Source: JACMNW01 sp031402355 (GTDB taxonomy: Bacteria > Pseudomonadota > Alphaproteobacteria > Rhodobacterales > Rhodobacteraceae). Taken from it: a stretch of DNA of 15,857 nt. Where the stretch lies: positions 1 through 15,857 of the forward strand of contig JANNSG010000124.1 of the NCBI GenBank assembly GCA_031402355.1. Direction: 5' to 3'. Shown here piece by piece: positions 7,901 to 15,409 of the stretch (its first letter is position 1; each line of letters starts with the position of its first letter). The position numbers and the translations under genes were made by a program. A model generated the notes under the pieces. It saw nothing but the letters and a program-made list of their open reading frames with translations, was not told the origin of the DNA and searched no databases.

Positions 7901-9322
7901 CTAAATCAGCTTACCCTGCGCCTTCATCTCGTCGCGCCGCCATACCCCCAGCAAAAGCCGCTTGAAGGCGGCATAGGTCTGATCAAAGGTCTCCCGGCCC
8001 CGCGTATAGGTATCGCGAGTGAAATCGCGGTAGTCGGCCTCGTAGATGCCCGATATCCGTTCGCCTGCCTGACCGATCAGCGCAGTAAAATCCTGCCGGT
8101 ATGGGCTGAGTGCGCGCCCCAAGTAGGCCTGCATCAGCCCTGCCAGTTCTGCTTGCTGCGCGCCGTCATAGCGCGTGATCACCGCACGCACGGCGTCCCA
8201 TTCAAAGGCCAGTTCTGGCCGCCCAAGCGCACGCGCTGCCATGTTTTCGCCCGTCTCGATCGAGGAAAACGTCTGATGCAGCATGTCAAAGAATCGCCCC
8301 GTCGAATCAAACTCCAGAAACGAGGCGCCCACCGGCACCAGCAGGATGTCAGACGCGGCAAGCCCGTTGATGGTGAGGTAGCCAAGCGCAGGCGGCGTAT
8401 CCAGCAGCACGATGTCATAGGCATCCAGCACGCCGTCGGCATCCAGCATATCGGTCAGCGCATCCCACAGCTTCCAACCGCGCGCCTGCATGCGCCAAAC
8501 GGGGATCTGGAATTCCGCCCAGTACAGGTTCAACTGTGCGCCGATCAGATCGATGTTTGGCCAGTGGGTTTTCTGGATGATATCCTGTGCTTTGATCCCC
8601 AGCGCCTCGGTCATCGTTTCATCCAGTGGCAGGGGGGCCTCGCCGCGCGTCAGACGCCCCTGGTTTTCGGCCCGCAAATGCCCCGCATAGTGCCGTGCGA
8701 TCAGCGGGAACACGGTTTGCCATTCATCCGCCACCCGGCCTCCAAAGATCGAGGTCATCGACCCTTGGCTATCAAGATCAATCACCAGCACCTTGTAGCC
8801 ATCAAGTGCTGCCGACATGGCCAGATGGGCGGCGGTTGATGTCTTGCCTACCCCGCCCTTGAAATTAGCCACTGCGACGATTTTTGCAGGCAGCCCCCTG
8901 GGGCGGTAGGGCAGATATTCCTTGGTGCGCGACCCTTCGCTTGCGAAATGCGCCCGCAGCCGCAGCACTTCGTCCAGCATGAACCATTTCGCCCCGGTTT
9001 CGGTTTCACTGCGGCCTTGCGGCAGATCGGGATTTGCTTTCAAAACACGACGGAAATGGGCTGGGGCGACCGGGATCAGATAGCGGGTAATCTCCCAGGT
9101 GGAAAACAGCCGAAGCGCTTTTCGGCCTTCCTCTTTTATTCCCCGGCTAGCAAGGTCATTGCGGCCTCGGGCGCAGGCGTCCGCAAGGTCCGCAAAATCT
9201 GCGGTGCCCGCCGAAGGGCCCAGATCGGCTAGTGCAGCCTCGGGGCTGATGTTGAAATAGGGGGGGGTGCCTTCACCGTCTTTGGACATTGCTTTTGGCC
9301 CATGTGCGCTGTTTTGGAGCAT
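7901..9322 (-). CDS. parA: ParA-family partition ATPase
   Basis: Type Ia partition ATPase that positions ParB-bound plasmid DNA and, in this class, often represses its own operon through an N-terminal DNA-binding region. It is 473 residues. The N-terminal about 140 residues contain a helix-turn-helix-like stretch, STWEITRYLIPVAPAHFRR at 74-92. The deviant Walker A box KGGVGKTS is at 155-162, the A' motif DLDSQ at 182-186 and Walker B IVLLDTPP at 304-311. No clear ribosome site precedes the ATG at 9322 or the alternative in-frame ATG at 9289, so the true start is uncertain by 11 residues. It is divergent from repA, and the origin lies between them. Confidence 0.95.
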   Translation of the reverse strand: MLQNSAHGPKAMSKDGEGTPPYFNISPEAALADLGPSAGTADFADLADACARGRNDLASRGIKEEGRKALRLFSTWEITRYLIPVAPAHFRRVLKANPDLPQGRSETETGAKWFMLDEVLRLRAHFASEGSRTKEYLPYRPRGLPAKIVAVANFKGGVGKTSTAAHLAMSAALDGYKVLVIDLDSQGSMTSIFGGRVADEWQTVFPLIARHYAGHLRAENQGRLTRGEAPLPLDETMTEALGIKAQDIIQKTHWPNIDLIGAQLNLYWAEFQIPVWRMQARGWKLWDALTDMLDADGVLDAYDIVLLDTPPALGYLTINGLAASDILLVPVGASFLEFDSTGRFFDMLHQTFSSIETGENMAARALGRPELAFEWDAVRAVITRYDGAQQAELAGLMQAYLGRALSPYRQDFTALIGQAGERISGIYEADYRDFTRDTYTRGRETFDQTYAAFKRLLLGVWRRDEMKAQGKLI

Positions 9323-9442
9323 ATATCACAAAACACGGCATATGGAAGCAAAGAGCACACAAGCCGCGCTATTTCTATGTAAATTCAAGCTTTGCCGACC
9401 TTATCTCTGCCTGTGTCTGGTAGCCCGCCATTTTTCTTGGCA

Positions 9443-9486
9443 GTTAGAAATTGAGTTATTAAATTAGTTAAAGGAAAGTCATTTAG
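9443..9486. other. A+T-rich stretch of the plasmid origin
   Basis: This segment is almost entirely A/T with a few G in an otherwise GC-rich window, and it lies about 50 bp from the iteron array. It is a likely DNA-unwinding element. The assignment is from composition and position only. Confidence 0.5.
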
Positions 9487-9536
9487 GGGTAAGTTGTTGT
9501 TGAGAAGCGAGATTCGGATGGTTTTTCCAGCGCTGG

Positions 9537-9596
9537 TGACTCTGATCCCCCGTTGTTATGACTCTGATCCCCCGATCGGCTGACTCTGATCCCCCG
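9537..9596 (+). repeat. Three iterons (TGACTCTGATCCCCCG) of the replication origin
   Basis: Three identical 16-bp copies start at 9537, 9559 and 9581, an exact 22-bp period or about two helical turns, with unrelated 6-bp spacers. This same-face direct repetition immediately upstream of a replication initiator gene is the hallmark of iteron plasmids. RepA is expected to bind these units to open the origin and to control copy number. No fourth copy is seen on either side. Confidence 0.93.
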
Positions 9597-9617
9597 AAAG
9601 CTTTGCTGGACCAAGGC

Positions 9618-9626
9618 TGTGGATAA
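9618..9626 (-). promoter_or_regulatory. Consensus DnaA box overlapping the repA start
   Basis: The minus strand reads TTATCCACA, the exact consensus for host DnaA binding. It lies 21 bp after the last iteron. The GTG proposed as the repA start (9619) is inside the box, so DnaA binding could affect both origin opening and repA expression. Confidence 0.7.
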
Positions 9627-10767
9627 CTCTAGCGTGGTGTCACTAAAACCACGAAACGAATCTCGGGCTGCCTTGAAGATATCGAGCGGAAACCGGGACG
9701 ATCATTGGGCAGAGACAGTGGCAAGATCGGGTATCCGCAGGGCAGGGGGATTGGTGCCGGTGCGGCATCAGACGGGCGATTTTTTCGTTTGCGATATCTT
9801 GGATGCCCTGCCGAAAGACGACATGGCCACGATGGAACACCCGGTGTTTTCGCTGGCAACCAGGCCTGATCTGCGGATCCTCTCCTATGCTCATAACGGC
9901 GTGGATATTACTGTAACGCCGTCAGTGCGCGGTCTTGCCACCATCCATGACAAGGATATCCTGATCTATTGCATCAGCCAGTTGATGGCGGCACTGAACG
10001 CAGGGTACGCGATCAGCCGCAATGTGACCCTGCGCGCGCACGATCTGCTGGTGGCGACCAATCGTGAAACATCTGGCGATTCTTACCGGCGCCTGCGTGA
10101 AGCGTTTGAACGGCTTGCGGGCACCCGCATCACCACCAACCTTGCGATCGAGGGGCAGAATGGGGACGGGGTCGAAGTGACCCGAGGCTTCGGCCTGATC
10201 GAGGGCTGGGAGATCGCGCGCAAAACCAGGGGCGGGCGGATGATATCCGTGTCTGTCACACTGTCGGAGTGGCTTTACCGCGCTGTGATGTCGTCGGCGG
10301 TCCTGACCCTCAACCGCGATTATTTTCGCCTGCGCAAACCGCTGGAACGGCGTATCTATGAACTGGCACGCAAGCATTGTGGCCGCCAAGACAGCTGGCG
10401 CATCTCGGTCGAAACACTGCTGAAAAAATCCGGCTCTGCCAGCCCGCGGCGGGTGTTTCGCGCCATGCTGCGCGAGATGATTGCGGCCGATCACTTGCCC
10501 GATTATGCCATGCTGGAAGAGCCGGGTGATATCATCCGCTTTACCAACCGGACGCAGGTTCTGGAGACAGGGCAGGGCGCACAATTGCCGCCCCTTGCCA
10601 GTGCCACCCATGATGCCGCGCGTGCGGCGGCCCCGGGGTGGGATATCTATGCGTTGGAGGCGGATTGGCGGGCCTATTGGGCGGCGTCTGGCAGGCCCCG
10701 GCTGCGGTCGGCTGACCGGGCCTTTCTGGGCTATGTCAGGGCCCGGATGGGGCAGGGGCGCGACTAG
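9619..10767 (+). CDS. repA: Plasmid replication initiator RepA (RPA family)
   Basis: Initiator that binds the upstream iterons and starts replication. The protein is 382 residues with the pattern of the Rhodobacterales/rhizobial replication initiator protein A family: a conserved core with GDSYRRLREAFERLAGTR (153-170), a strand-rich segment, and KPLERRIYELARKHCG (240-255), read as winged-helix DNA-binding elements. The start is uncertain: GTG at 9619 has AAGG only 2 nt upstream, and in-frame GTGs at 9634 and 9637 have no ribosome site; there is no ATG near. The gene is divergent from parAB, with the origin between. The C-terminal about 60 residues are Ala/Arg-rich and probably less conserved. 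The family assignment is strong; the compatibility group cannot be fixed without alignment. Confidence 0.92.
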   Translation: MDNSSVVSLKPRNESRAALKISSGNRDDHWAETVARSGIRRAGGLVPVRHQTGDFFVCDILDALPKDDMATMEHPVFSLATRPDLRILSYAHNGVDITVTPSVRGLATIHDKDILIYCISQLMAALNAGYAISRNVTLRAHDLLVATNRETSGDSYRRLREAFERLAGTRITTNLAIEGQNGDGVEVTRGFGLIEGWEIARKTRGGRMISVSVTLSEWLYRAVMSSAVLTLNRDYFRLRKPLERRIYELARKHCGRQDSWRISVETLLKKSGSASPRRVFRAMLREMIAADHLPDYAMLEEPGDIIRFTNRTQVLETGQGAQLPPLASATHDAARAAAPGWDIYALEADWRAYWAASGRPRLRSADRAFLGYVRARMGQGRD

Positions 10768-10772
10768 GCTTT

Positions 10773-10795
10773 TGCCCAGGGCCGAACCGGGGGCA
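10773..10795 (+). terminator. GC-rich hairpin after repA, no T-tract
   Basis: TGCCC and GGGCA, with an inner GG/CC pair and a small internal mismatch, can form a hairpin 6 bp after the repA stop. The following bases are not T-rich, so it is at best a weak intrinsic terminator. The rest of 10768-10966 shows no gene. Confidence 0.25.
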
Positions 10796-10966
10796 CCCAA
10801 AGGTATGCGTGCACCTGTTGGAAATAACGGCAACATATAGATGCTGCAGCTGTATTTTGGCAGCCTGTCGATGCAAGGAAATTTGCCAAAGCCTTCTGAG
10901 GCAAGATCCAACTGCGCGTGCCACCAGAATCGGCATCAAACGACAATTGAAAACACCTGGTCGGGG

Positions 10967-11188
10967 TCAGTGTTCTGCCAGTGGTATGCCCGCGCGCAAA
11001 CGGGGGCTGCTGCTGCGGGCGCCAGCTTTCAGTATGAAAGCCGACAAAATAGAAATAATGCCTATAGTTAGCATGCCTACGCCAACATAGATGACCAATC
11101 CGATCCACCAGGATTGCCCCATGATCATCGCCGTAATCCCGGCAATCATCGCCGTGAAGGTGCCAGCCAATGCGAAGACAAGGATCAT
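10967..11188 (-). CDS. Small two-helix membrane protein, function unknown
   Basis: A 73-residue protein from the ATG at 11188, chosen because AAGGA lies 7 nt upstream; a longer reading from 11257 (96 residues) has no ribosome site before it. Two strongly hydrophobic segments (about residues 1-24 and 27-53) are separated by the short turn GQSWW, followed by a basic, Ser/Arg-rich tail of about 18 residues. This is a helical hairpin inner-membrane protein. I do not recognise a family. It converges on repA and stands alone, so context gives no function. The consistent hydrophobicity and proper ribosome site make it more likely real than chance. Confidence 0.5.
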   Translation of the reverse strand: MILVFALAGTFTAMIAGITAMIMGQSWWIGLVIYVGVGMLTIGIISILSAFILKAGARSSSPRLRAGIPLAEH

Positions 11189-11323
11189 GACCATTTCCTT
11201 AGCGAGATGAATAACAACTATAGGTTGAACTATTTGCTTATTTTTCTTCTCAGGCAAGTAAAATCTAATTTTTCATTGCGGCACCGGTCCGCACGTCCGC
11301 TTTTCTCACATCTTCCTCTATGT

Positions 11324-11335
11324 GCTGTTAACAGC
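11324..11335. promoter_or_regulatory. Perfect 12-bp palindrome GCTGTTAACAGC
   Basis: A self-complementary 12-mer lies in the spacer between the small membrane protein (minus) and the small ORF at 11412 (plus). The position between divergent reading frames suits a repressor operator. There is no other support. Confidence 0.3.
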
Positions 11336-11411
11336 GGTTGATTGCGCGGGGTTTCTTGCGTGCTACAGTCGATAGGGCTTTGTATTTCGGGGCGTGCAGA
11401 AAGGGTGATCG

Positions 11412-11612
11412 ATGTTTGCTGCACTGAAATATGGGGTCGCGTGTTCAACTGTTACGCACCAAATCGACGCAGGGCAGTGCAGTTTCTTGGACTGGTCCTT
11501 TGCTAAGCGGTGCATCGCCGTCACCATGCCAGAAGATAGGCGCCCGCCCGCCGATTCTGCGCCTTACGCCAACCAGAGGCTGATCTGTGAAGCACAGGAG
11601 CGGCGTTCGTGA
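11412..11612 (+). CDS. Doubtful 66-residue ORF ahead of a truncated acyltransferase
   Basis: The ATG is preceded by AAGGG with 6-nt spacing, and the TGA stop overlaps the GTG start of the acyltransferase fragment (GTGA), a common translational-coupling arrangement. I recognise no family; the product has four Cys and no hydrophobic segment, and its codon use is only moderately GC-rich at third positions. It may be a real small gene, or the surviving end of a longer gene fused to unrelated upstream DNA. Confidence 0.25.
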   Translation: MFAALKYGVACSTVTHQIDAGQCSFLDWSFAKRCIAVTMPEDRRPPADSAPYANQRLICEAQERRS

Positions 11613-11824
11613 CCGGCTCTCTTTGGGTCCCCCTTCGAATCGCCGATCGTGCGTCCGGGCAAGAGAGCAATTTCAACCTGCGCCGCGTCCTTGCCGCTAT
11701 AGGGGTGCTGATATCCCATGCCTATCCGGTTTCGCTGGGATCTCGCGTGCCAGCGATGCAGGTGACGCTCAAAAAAGCCATCTTGTTGCGTAGAAAAAAT
11801 AGCCTCATAATGAAGATTATGTAA
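11609..11824 (+). pseudogene. 5' fragment of a family 3 acyltransferase (OafA-like)
   Basis: The GTG at 11609 has GGAG 8 nt upstream, so the 5' end looks intact. Residues about 21-45 (NFNLRRVLAAIGVLISHAY, then PVSLG) match the first transmembrane helix of acyltransferase 3 proteins, including the conserved His-Ala/Ser-Tyr-Pro motif. These enzymes O-acylate cell-surface polysaccharides and are normally about 350 residues with ten or so helices. Here homology stops near residue 45 (about 11745), and an unrelated Lys-rich tail runs to a stop at 11824. I infer a truncated gene remnant left by deletion or insertion, next to a polysaccharide gene cluster where such an enzyme would belong. Confidence 0.65.
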
Positions 11825-11829
11825 TATAA

Positions 11830-11997
11830 AATCCCTTTGAGGCAAGGCCGCACGACTGCGGTCTTGCGAACAATGACTGGATATTTGTCCTCATTGGCCT
11901 TAATGATGACGAATTCCAATTGGTTATTGACGCCATTGCGCGGCACTGCAGATCAGAGTTTGACAAGACGCTATCGGCGTATGATCCGCGGGCGTAG
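11830..11997 (+). pseudogene. 3' remnant of an unidentified gene
   Basis: The frame is open from just after a TAA (11827) to a TAG at 11995-11997 and gives 55 residues without an ATG. The segment from Asn-Asp-Trp (NNDWIFVLIGLNDDEFQL, then VIDAIARH) has the hydrophobic-strand then amphipathic-helix pattern of a real protein C-terminus. The stop lies two bases before the ribosome site of the cytidylyltransferase gene, as expected for the last codons of an upstream operon gene. I cannot assign the family. It is not the missing end of the acyltransferase, whose C-terminus is membrane-embedded. Confidence 0.45.
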
Positions 11998-12012
11998 TTA
12001 AGGAGAAGTGGA

Positions 12013-12927
12013 TTGAAGGTTGCTATTTTTGCTGGTGGTAAGGGGTCCCGACTGATCGAGGAAACCCGTGTGCGGCCCAAACCCCTGGTCGAGATCGGCA
12101 ACAAACCTATCCTTTGGCATATTATGCAGCACTATTCGGCCTATGGGCACAATGATTTTGTCCTGGCCTTGGGCTACATGGGCGATCTGATCAAGAAATA
12201 CATCTCGGACCAGTGCCAATATAACGGCAATCTGCGCGTTGACTTCAAGAACCGGGATCTTTTCGGCCAACCTGCTTCGGAAAGCGCCGATCAGTTCCCT
12301 TTCCCACCCTGGAGCGTCGATTTGATCGACACCGGCGAAGACACCATGACCGGTGGGCGGCTTGCCCGTTTGAAACCCTATCTGGGCGGCGAGACGTTCA
12401 TGCTGACCTATGGCGATGGGGTCTCCAACGTCGATCTTGATGCGTTGCTGGCCTTTCACCGATCGCATGGCAAGCTTGCCACCATGACCATGGTGCGCCC
12501 GCTGACCACTTTTGGCCATATCGCGGTGCGCGAAGACGGTCTTGTCGAGGGCTTTCAGGAAAAGCCGGAAACTGCGAAAGACTGGATCAATGGCGGCTTT
12601 TTCGTACTGGAGCCCGAGGTGCTTGATGCCGTGGCAAGTGTCAACGGCGATGCCATCATGTGGGAACAGGGGCCTTTGCCAAAGCTGATCGAGATGGGCG
12701 AGTTGATGGCGTACCGTCATTCCGGCTTCTGGTACTGTATGGACCATCTTGCCGACAAGCGTCGGCTGGAAGATATGTGGGCCAGCAAGAATCGGCCCTG
12801 GGCAACCTGGGAACATGGCAATGGCAAGGCTGCAAATCCGGCGACGTCCCCTGCTGACCCCGGCCCGGCCAAAAGCATTGGTCGTGGGGCGCAGCCCGGC
12901 GATTGGGTGCGGTACAGAACACTCTGA
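12013..12927 (+). CDS. rfbF: Glucose-1-phosphate cytidylyltransferase (RfbF-like)
   Basis: Makes CDP-glucose from CTP and glucose 1-phosphate, the entry step to CDP-linked deoxy and branched sugars. The start is TTG, fixed by AAGGAG 7 nt upstream (12000-12005). Motifs follow RfbF along the chain: nucleotide loop AGGKGSRL (7-14; usually AGGLGTRL), RPKP (21-24), KPILWHIM (31-38), TYGDGV (132-137) with the metal-binding Asp, FQEKP (181-185), NGGFFV (193-198) and FW..MD (239-244). RfbF proteins usually end near WATWE, here residue 267; this one continues for about 37 Gly/Pro/Ala-rich residues of unknown role. It is first in an operon, 18 bp before the oxidoreductase gene. CDP-glucose 4,6-dehydratase (rfbG), its usual partner, is not in the window. 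Confidence 0.92.
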   Translation: MKVAIFAGGKGSRLIEETRVRPKPLVEIGNKPILWHIMQHYSAYGHNDFVLALGYMGDLIKKYISDQCQYNGNLRVDFKNRDLFGQPASESADQFPFPPWSVDLIDTGEDTMTGGRLARLKPYLGGETFMLTYGDGVSNVDLDALLAFHRSHGKLATMTMVRPLTTFGHIAVREDGLVEGFQEKPETAKDWINGGFFVLEPEVLDAVASVNGDAIMWEQGPLPKLIEMGELMAYRHSGFWYCMDHLADKRRLEDMWASKNRPWATWEHGNGKAANPATSPADPGPAKSIGRGAQPGDWVRYRTL

Positions 12928-12945
12928 TCTAAGCAGGAATGACGC

Positions 12946-14241
12946 ATGATTATCGTTGATACAGCCCTGAGGGCTCGGGCGGCGGCCGGGAATCCGGTGC
13001 GCTTTGGGGTCTATGGTGCGGGCTTCATGGGCCGTGGCATTGCCAATCAGGTCCTGAACTACATGCCTGGTATGCAGCTGTCAGTGATCTGCAACCGCAA
13101 TCTCGCGGCAGCGATAGCAGCTTATGTGGATTTCGGCGTGCCGCGTGACCGCATCGTCGAGGTGAGCAGTCCGGGCGCGCTGCAAGATGCCATGGCGCAA
13201 GGCCTTTACGCGGTGACCGCTGATCCTGCAGTGCCCTGTGCTGCCCCCGGCATCGAAGCGCTGGTCGAGGCTACAGGTCATGTCGAATACGGTGCACATG
13301 TCACCATGCTGGCCATCGCACATGGCAAGCACATGGTTTTGATGAATGCCGAACTTGACGGTACTGTCGGGCCAGTTCTGAAACACAAGGCCGCCGCCGC
13401 CGGTGCCATTCTGACTGGCTGCGATGGCGATCAGCCCGGCGTGCAGATCAACCTTTTGCGCTTTGTCGAAAGCATCGGGCTGATTCCGCGCGTCTGTGGC
13501 AACATCAAGGGCTTGCAGGACCGCTACCGCAATCCCACCACGCAGGCGGGCTTTGCCAAGCAATGGGGCCAGACCCCGCATATGGTGACAAGCTTTGCCG
13601 ATGGCACGAAGATATCCTTTGAGCAGGCCATCGTGGCCAATGCCACCGGCATGAAAGTGGCGCAGCGCGGCATGATCGGCATCGAGCATCGTGGCCCGGT
13701 CGATGAAATGGTCACGATGTACGATCTTGACCAGTTGCGCGCGCTTGGCGGTATTGTCGAATATGTGGTGGGAGGCCTGCCCTCGCCCGGCGTCTATGTT
13801 TTTGCTGAAGCACAGGACAAGGCGCAGGCGCATTATCTTGACTATGGCAAGCTTGGCAAAGGTCCGCTTTACAGCTTTTACGTCCCCTACCACCTGACGG
13901 TGTTCGAAGTTCCTATCTCTGTCGCGCGCGTGGTTCTTTGTGCCGATACGGTGATCGCGCCGCGTGCGGGCCCCGTTGTGGATGTTGTAGCCACCGCCAA
14001 GATTGACCTGCAACCGGGTGCGGTTCTTGATGGCCTTGGTTGGTACATGACCTATGGCCAATGCGAGAATTACGGCACTGTGCGGGCCGAAAACCTGCTG
14101 CCGATGGGGCTTGCCGAAGGGGCGCGGCTGAAACGTCCGGTGGCAAAGGATCAAGTGCTGACCTATGACGATGTCGATCTGCCCGCGGACAGCCTCGCGT
14201 GCCGTCTGCGTGCCGAACAGGACGCGCTGTTTGCGGCCTGA
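12946..14241 (+). CDS. NAD(P)-dependent oxidoreductase with C-terminal SAF domain
   Basis: A 431-residue two-part protein. The Rossmann fold starts with GVYGAGFMGRG (21-31), resembling homoserine-dehydrogenase-like and Gfo/Idh-type binding domains; ALVEATGHVEYGA (105-117) and GCDGDQPG (158-165) mark the substrate half. Residues about 344-412 form a SAF domain (VVATAKIDLQPGAVLD, then LPMGLAEG and VLTYDDVDLP), a fold shared with sugar-acid and antifreeze-like enzymes. The ATG at 12946 has AGGA 7 nt upstream. Members are often annotated only as oxidoreductases, and the reaction is not established as far as I know. Placed between a cytidylyltransferase and a sugar-nucleotide SDR, it probably oxidises, reduces or rearranges an activated sugar. 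A role in free sugar-acid metabolism is the main alternative. Confidence 0.82.
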   Translation: MIIVDTALRARAAAGNPVRFGVYGAGFMGRGIANQVLNYMPGMQLSVICNRNLAAAIAAYVDFGVPRDRIVEVSSPGALQDAMAQGLYAVTADPAVPCAAPGIEALVEATGHVEYGAHVTMLAIAHGKHMVLMNAELDGTVGPVLKHKAAAAGAILTGCDGDQPGVQINLLRFVESIGLIPRVCGNIKGLQDRYRNPTTQAGFAKQWGQTPHMVTSFADGTKISFEQAIVANATGMKVAQRGMIGIEHRGPVDEMVTMYDLDQLRALGGIVEYVVGGLPSPGVYVFAEAQDKAQAHYLDYGKLGKGPLYSFYVPYHLTVFEVPISVARVVLCADTVIAPRAGPVVDVVATAKIDLQPGAVLDGLGWYMTYGQCENYGTVRAENLLPMGLAEGARLKRPVAKDQVLTYDDVDLPADSLACRLRAEQDALFAA

Positions 14242-14289
14242 TCTCCCGATGAATTGTTTCCAGATGTTTGGCCGAAAAAGGACCTCTCC

Positions 14290-15399
14290 ATGAAAACTGC
14301 AGCAGAGGTCGTTCAGGCCGACTTAGACTATATATGCCACCATCTGGCCGAGGATTTTGCCTCGATGGCCGGCAAGCGCCTGCTGATCGTCGGTGGCGCC
14401 GGGTTTCTGGGCCATTACCTTGTGCAGGCAGCGCTGCACTGGAACGCACAGGCGCAGGGGGCGCCGATTTCGGTGGTGGTGTTCGACAATTACATCCGCG
14501 GTGTGCCTGACTGGCTGCGCGCGCGCGAGGGCGATGCCAACCTGACCTTGCGCCGTCATGACATCACCGACCCGCTGCCAGATGATCTGGGCCATGTGGA
14601 TTACATCATCCATGCCGCCTCTATCGCCTCGCCGATCTATTATCGCAAATATCCGATCGAAACGATGGATGCCAATGTGAACGGTCTGCGCAGTCTGCTG
14701 GACTATGCGCTGGCCGAACAGAACGCAGGCCGGCCGCTGACCGGATTTCTGTTTTATTCCACCTCCGAGATCTATGGCGACCCGACGCCGGAAAATATCC
14801 CGACCCCGGAAACCTATCGTGGCAATGTGTCGTGCACCGGACCGCGCGCCTGCTATGACGAAAGCAAGCGTTATGGCGAAACGCTGTGTGTCAGCTTTGC
14901 CCAGGTGCACGGGGTACCGGTAAAGATTGCCCGGCCCTTCAACAATTATGGCCCCGGCCTGAAGATCACTGATCGCCGGGTGCTGCCAGATTTCGCGCGC
15001 GACATCTTTGCCGGGCGGGATATCGTTATGCTGTCGGATGGTGCGCCGACGCGGACGTTTTGCTACATCACGGATGCGATTGTCGGCTATTACCGGGTCC
15101 TGACCCGGGGTCGCGCGGGCGAGTCCTACAACATTGGGATCGAGACGCCGGAAATTTCGATGGCAACGCTTGTCGACAAGGTCGTCGCCATCGCGCAAGA
15201 CAAATTCGGCTACACGGGGCGCGCCGTGCGCAAGGTCAGTGACGATGCCGCCTATCTCACCGACAACCCTAACCGCCGCTGTCCGGTCATCGCCAAAGCA
15301 CGGGCAGAGCTGGGATATAATCCCTCGATCGGCATTGACGAAGGGCTGACACGGTCGCTGATCTGGTATCAGGGCAATCAGGTTGCCGAAGAGTCCTGA
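14290..15399 (+). CDS. UDP-glucuronate decarboxylase-like SDR (NAD-dependent epimerase/dehydratase)
   Basis: Extended short-chain dehydrogenase acting on a nucleotide sugar. The ATG at 14290 is chosen for AAGGA 7 nt upstream; a TTG at 14254 in the same frame lacks a good site. The protein is 369 residues. The NAD-binding GGAGFLG is at 35-41, HAASIASP at 108-115, catalytic TSE at 158-160 and YDESK at 189-193 (Tyr/Lys pair), with RTFCYITDA (255-263) late in the chain. The blocks TSEIYGDP and GPRACYDESKR closely follow UDP-xylose synthase (UXS), while the N-terminus carries about 28 extra residues. With UDP-glucose dehydrogenase next in the operon, UDP-glucuronate to UDP-xylose is the simplest reading. 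dTDP/CDP-hexose 4,6-dehydratase or epimerase activity remains possible. Confidence 0.88.
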   Translation: MKTAAEVVQADLDYICHHLAEDFASMAGKRLLIVGGAGFLGHYLVQAALHWNAQAQGAPISVVVFDNYIRGVPDWLRAREGDANLTLRRHDITDPLPDDLGHVDYIIHAASIASPIYYRKYPIETMDANVNGLRSLLDYALAEQNAGRPLTGFLFYSTSEIYGDPTPENIPTPETYRGNVSCTGPRACYDESKRYGETLCVSFAQVHGVPVKIARPFNNYGPGLKITDRRVLPDFARDIFAGRDIVMLSDGAPTRTFCYITDAIVGYYRVLTRGRAGESYNIGIETPEISMATLVDKVVAIAQDKFGYTGRAVRKVSDDAAYLTDNPNRRCPVIAKARAELGYNPSIGIDEGLTRSLIWYQGNQVAEES

Positions 15400-15409
15400 G
15401 GAGAACACC

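Noticed and set aside
11760..11830. Possible insertion-sequence end (GCC..CTTGTTGCGTAG-like segment) in the decay patch
   Set aside because: Resembles IS5-group ends only loosely; no matching inverted end, target duplication or transposase is visible, so it is not annotated.
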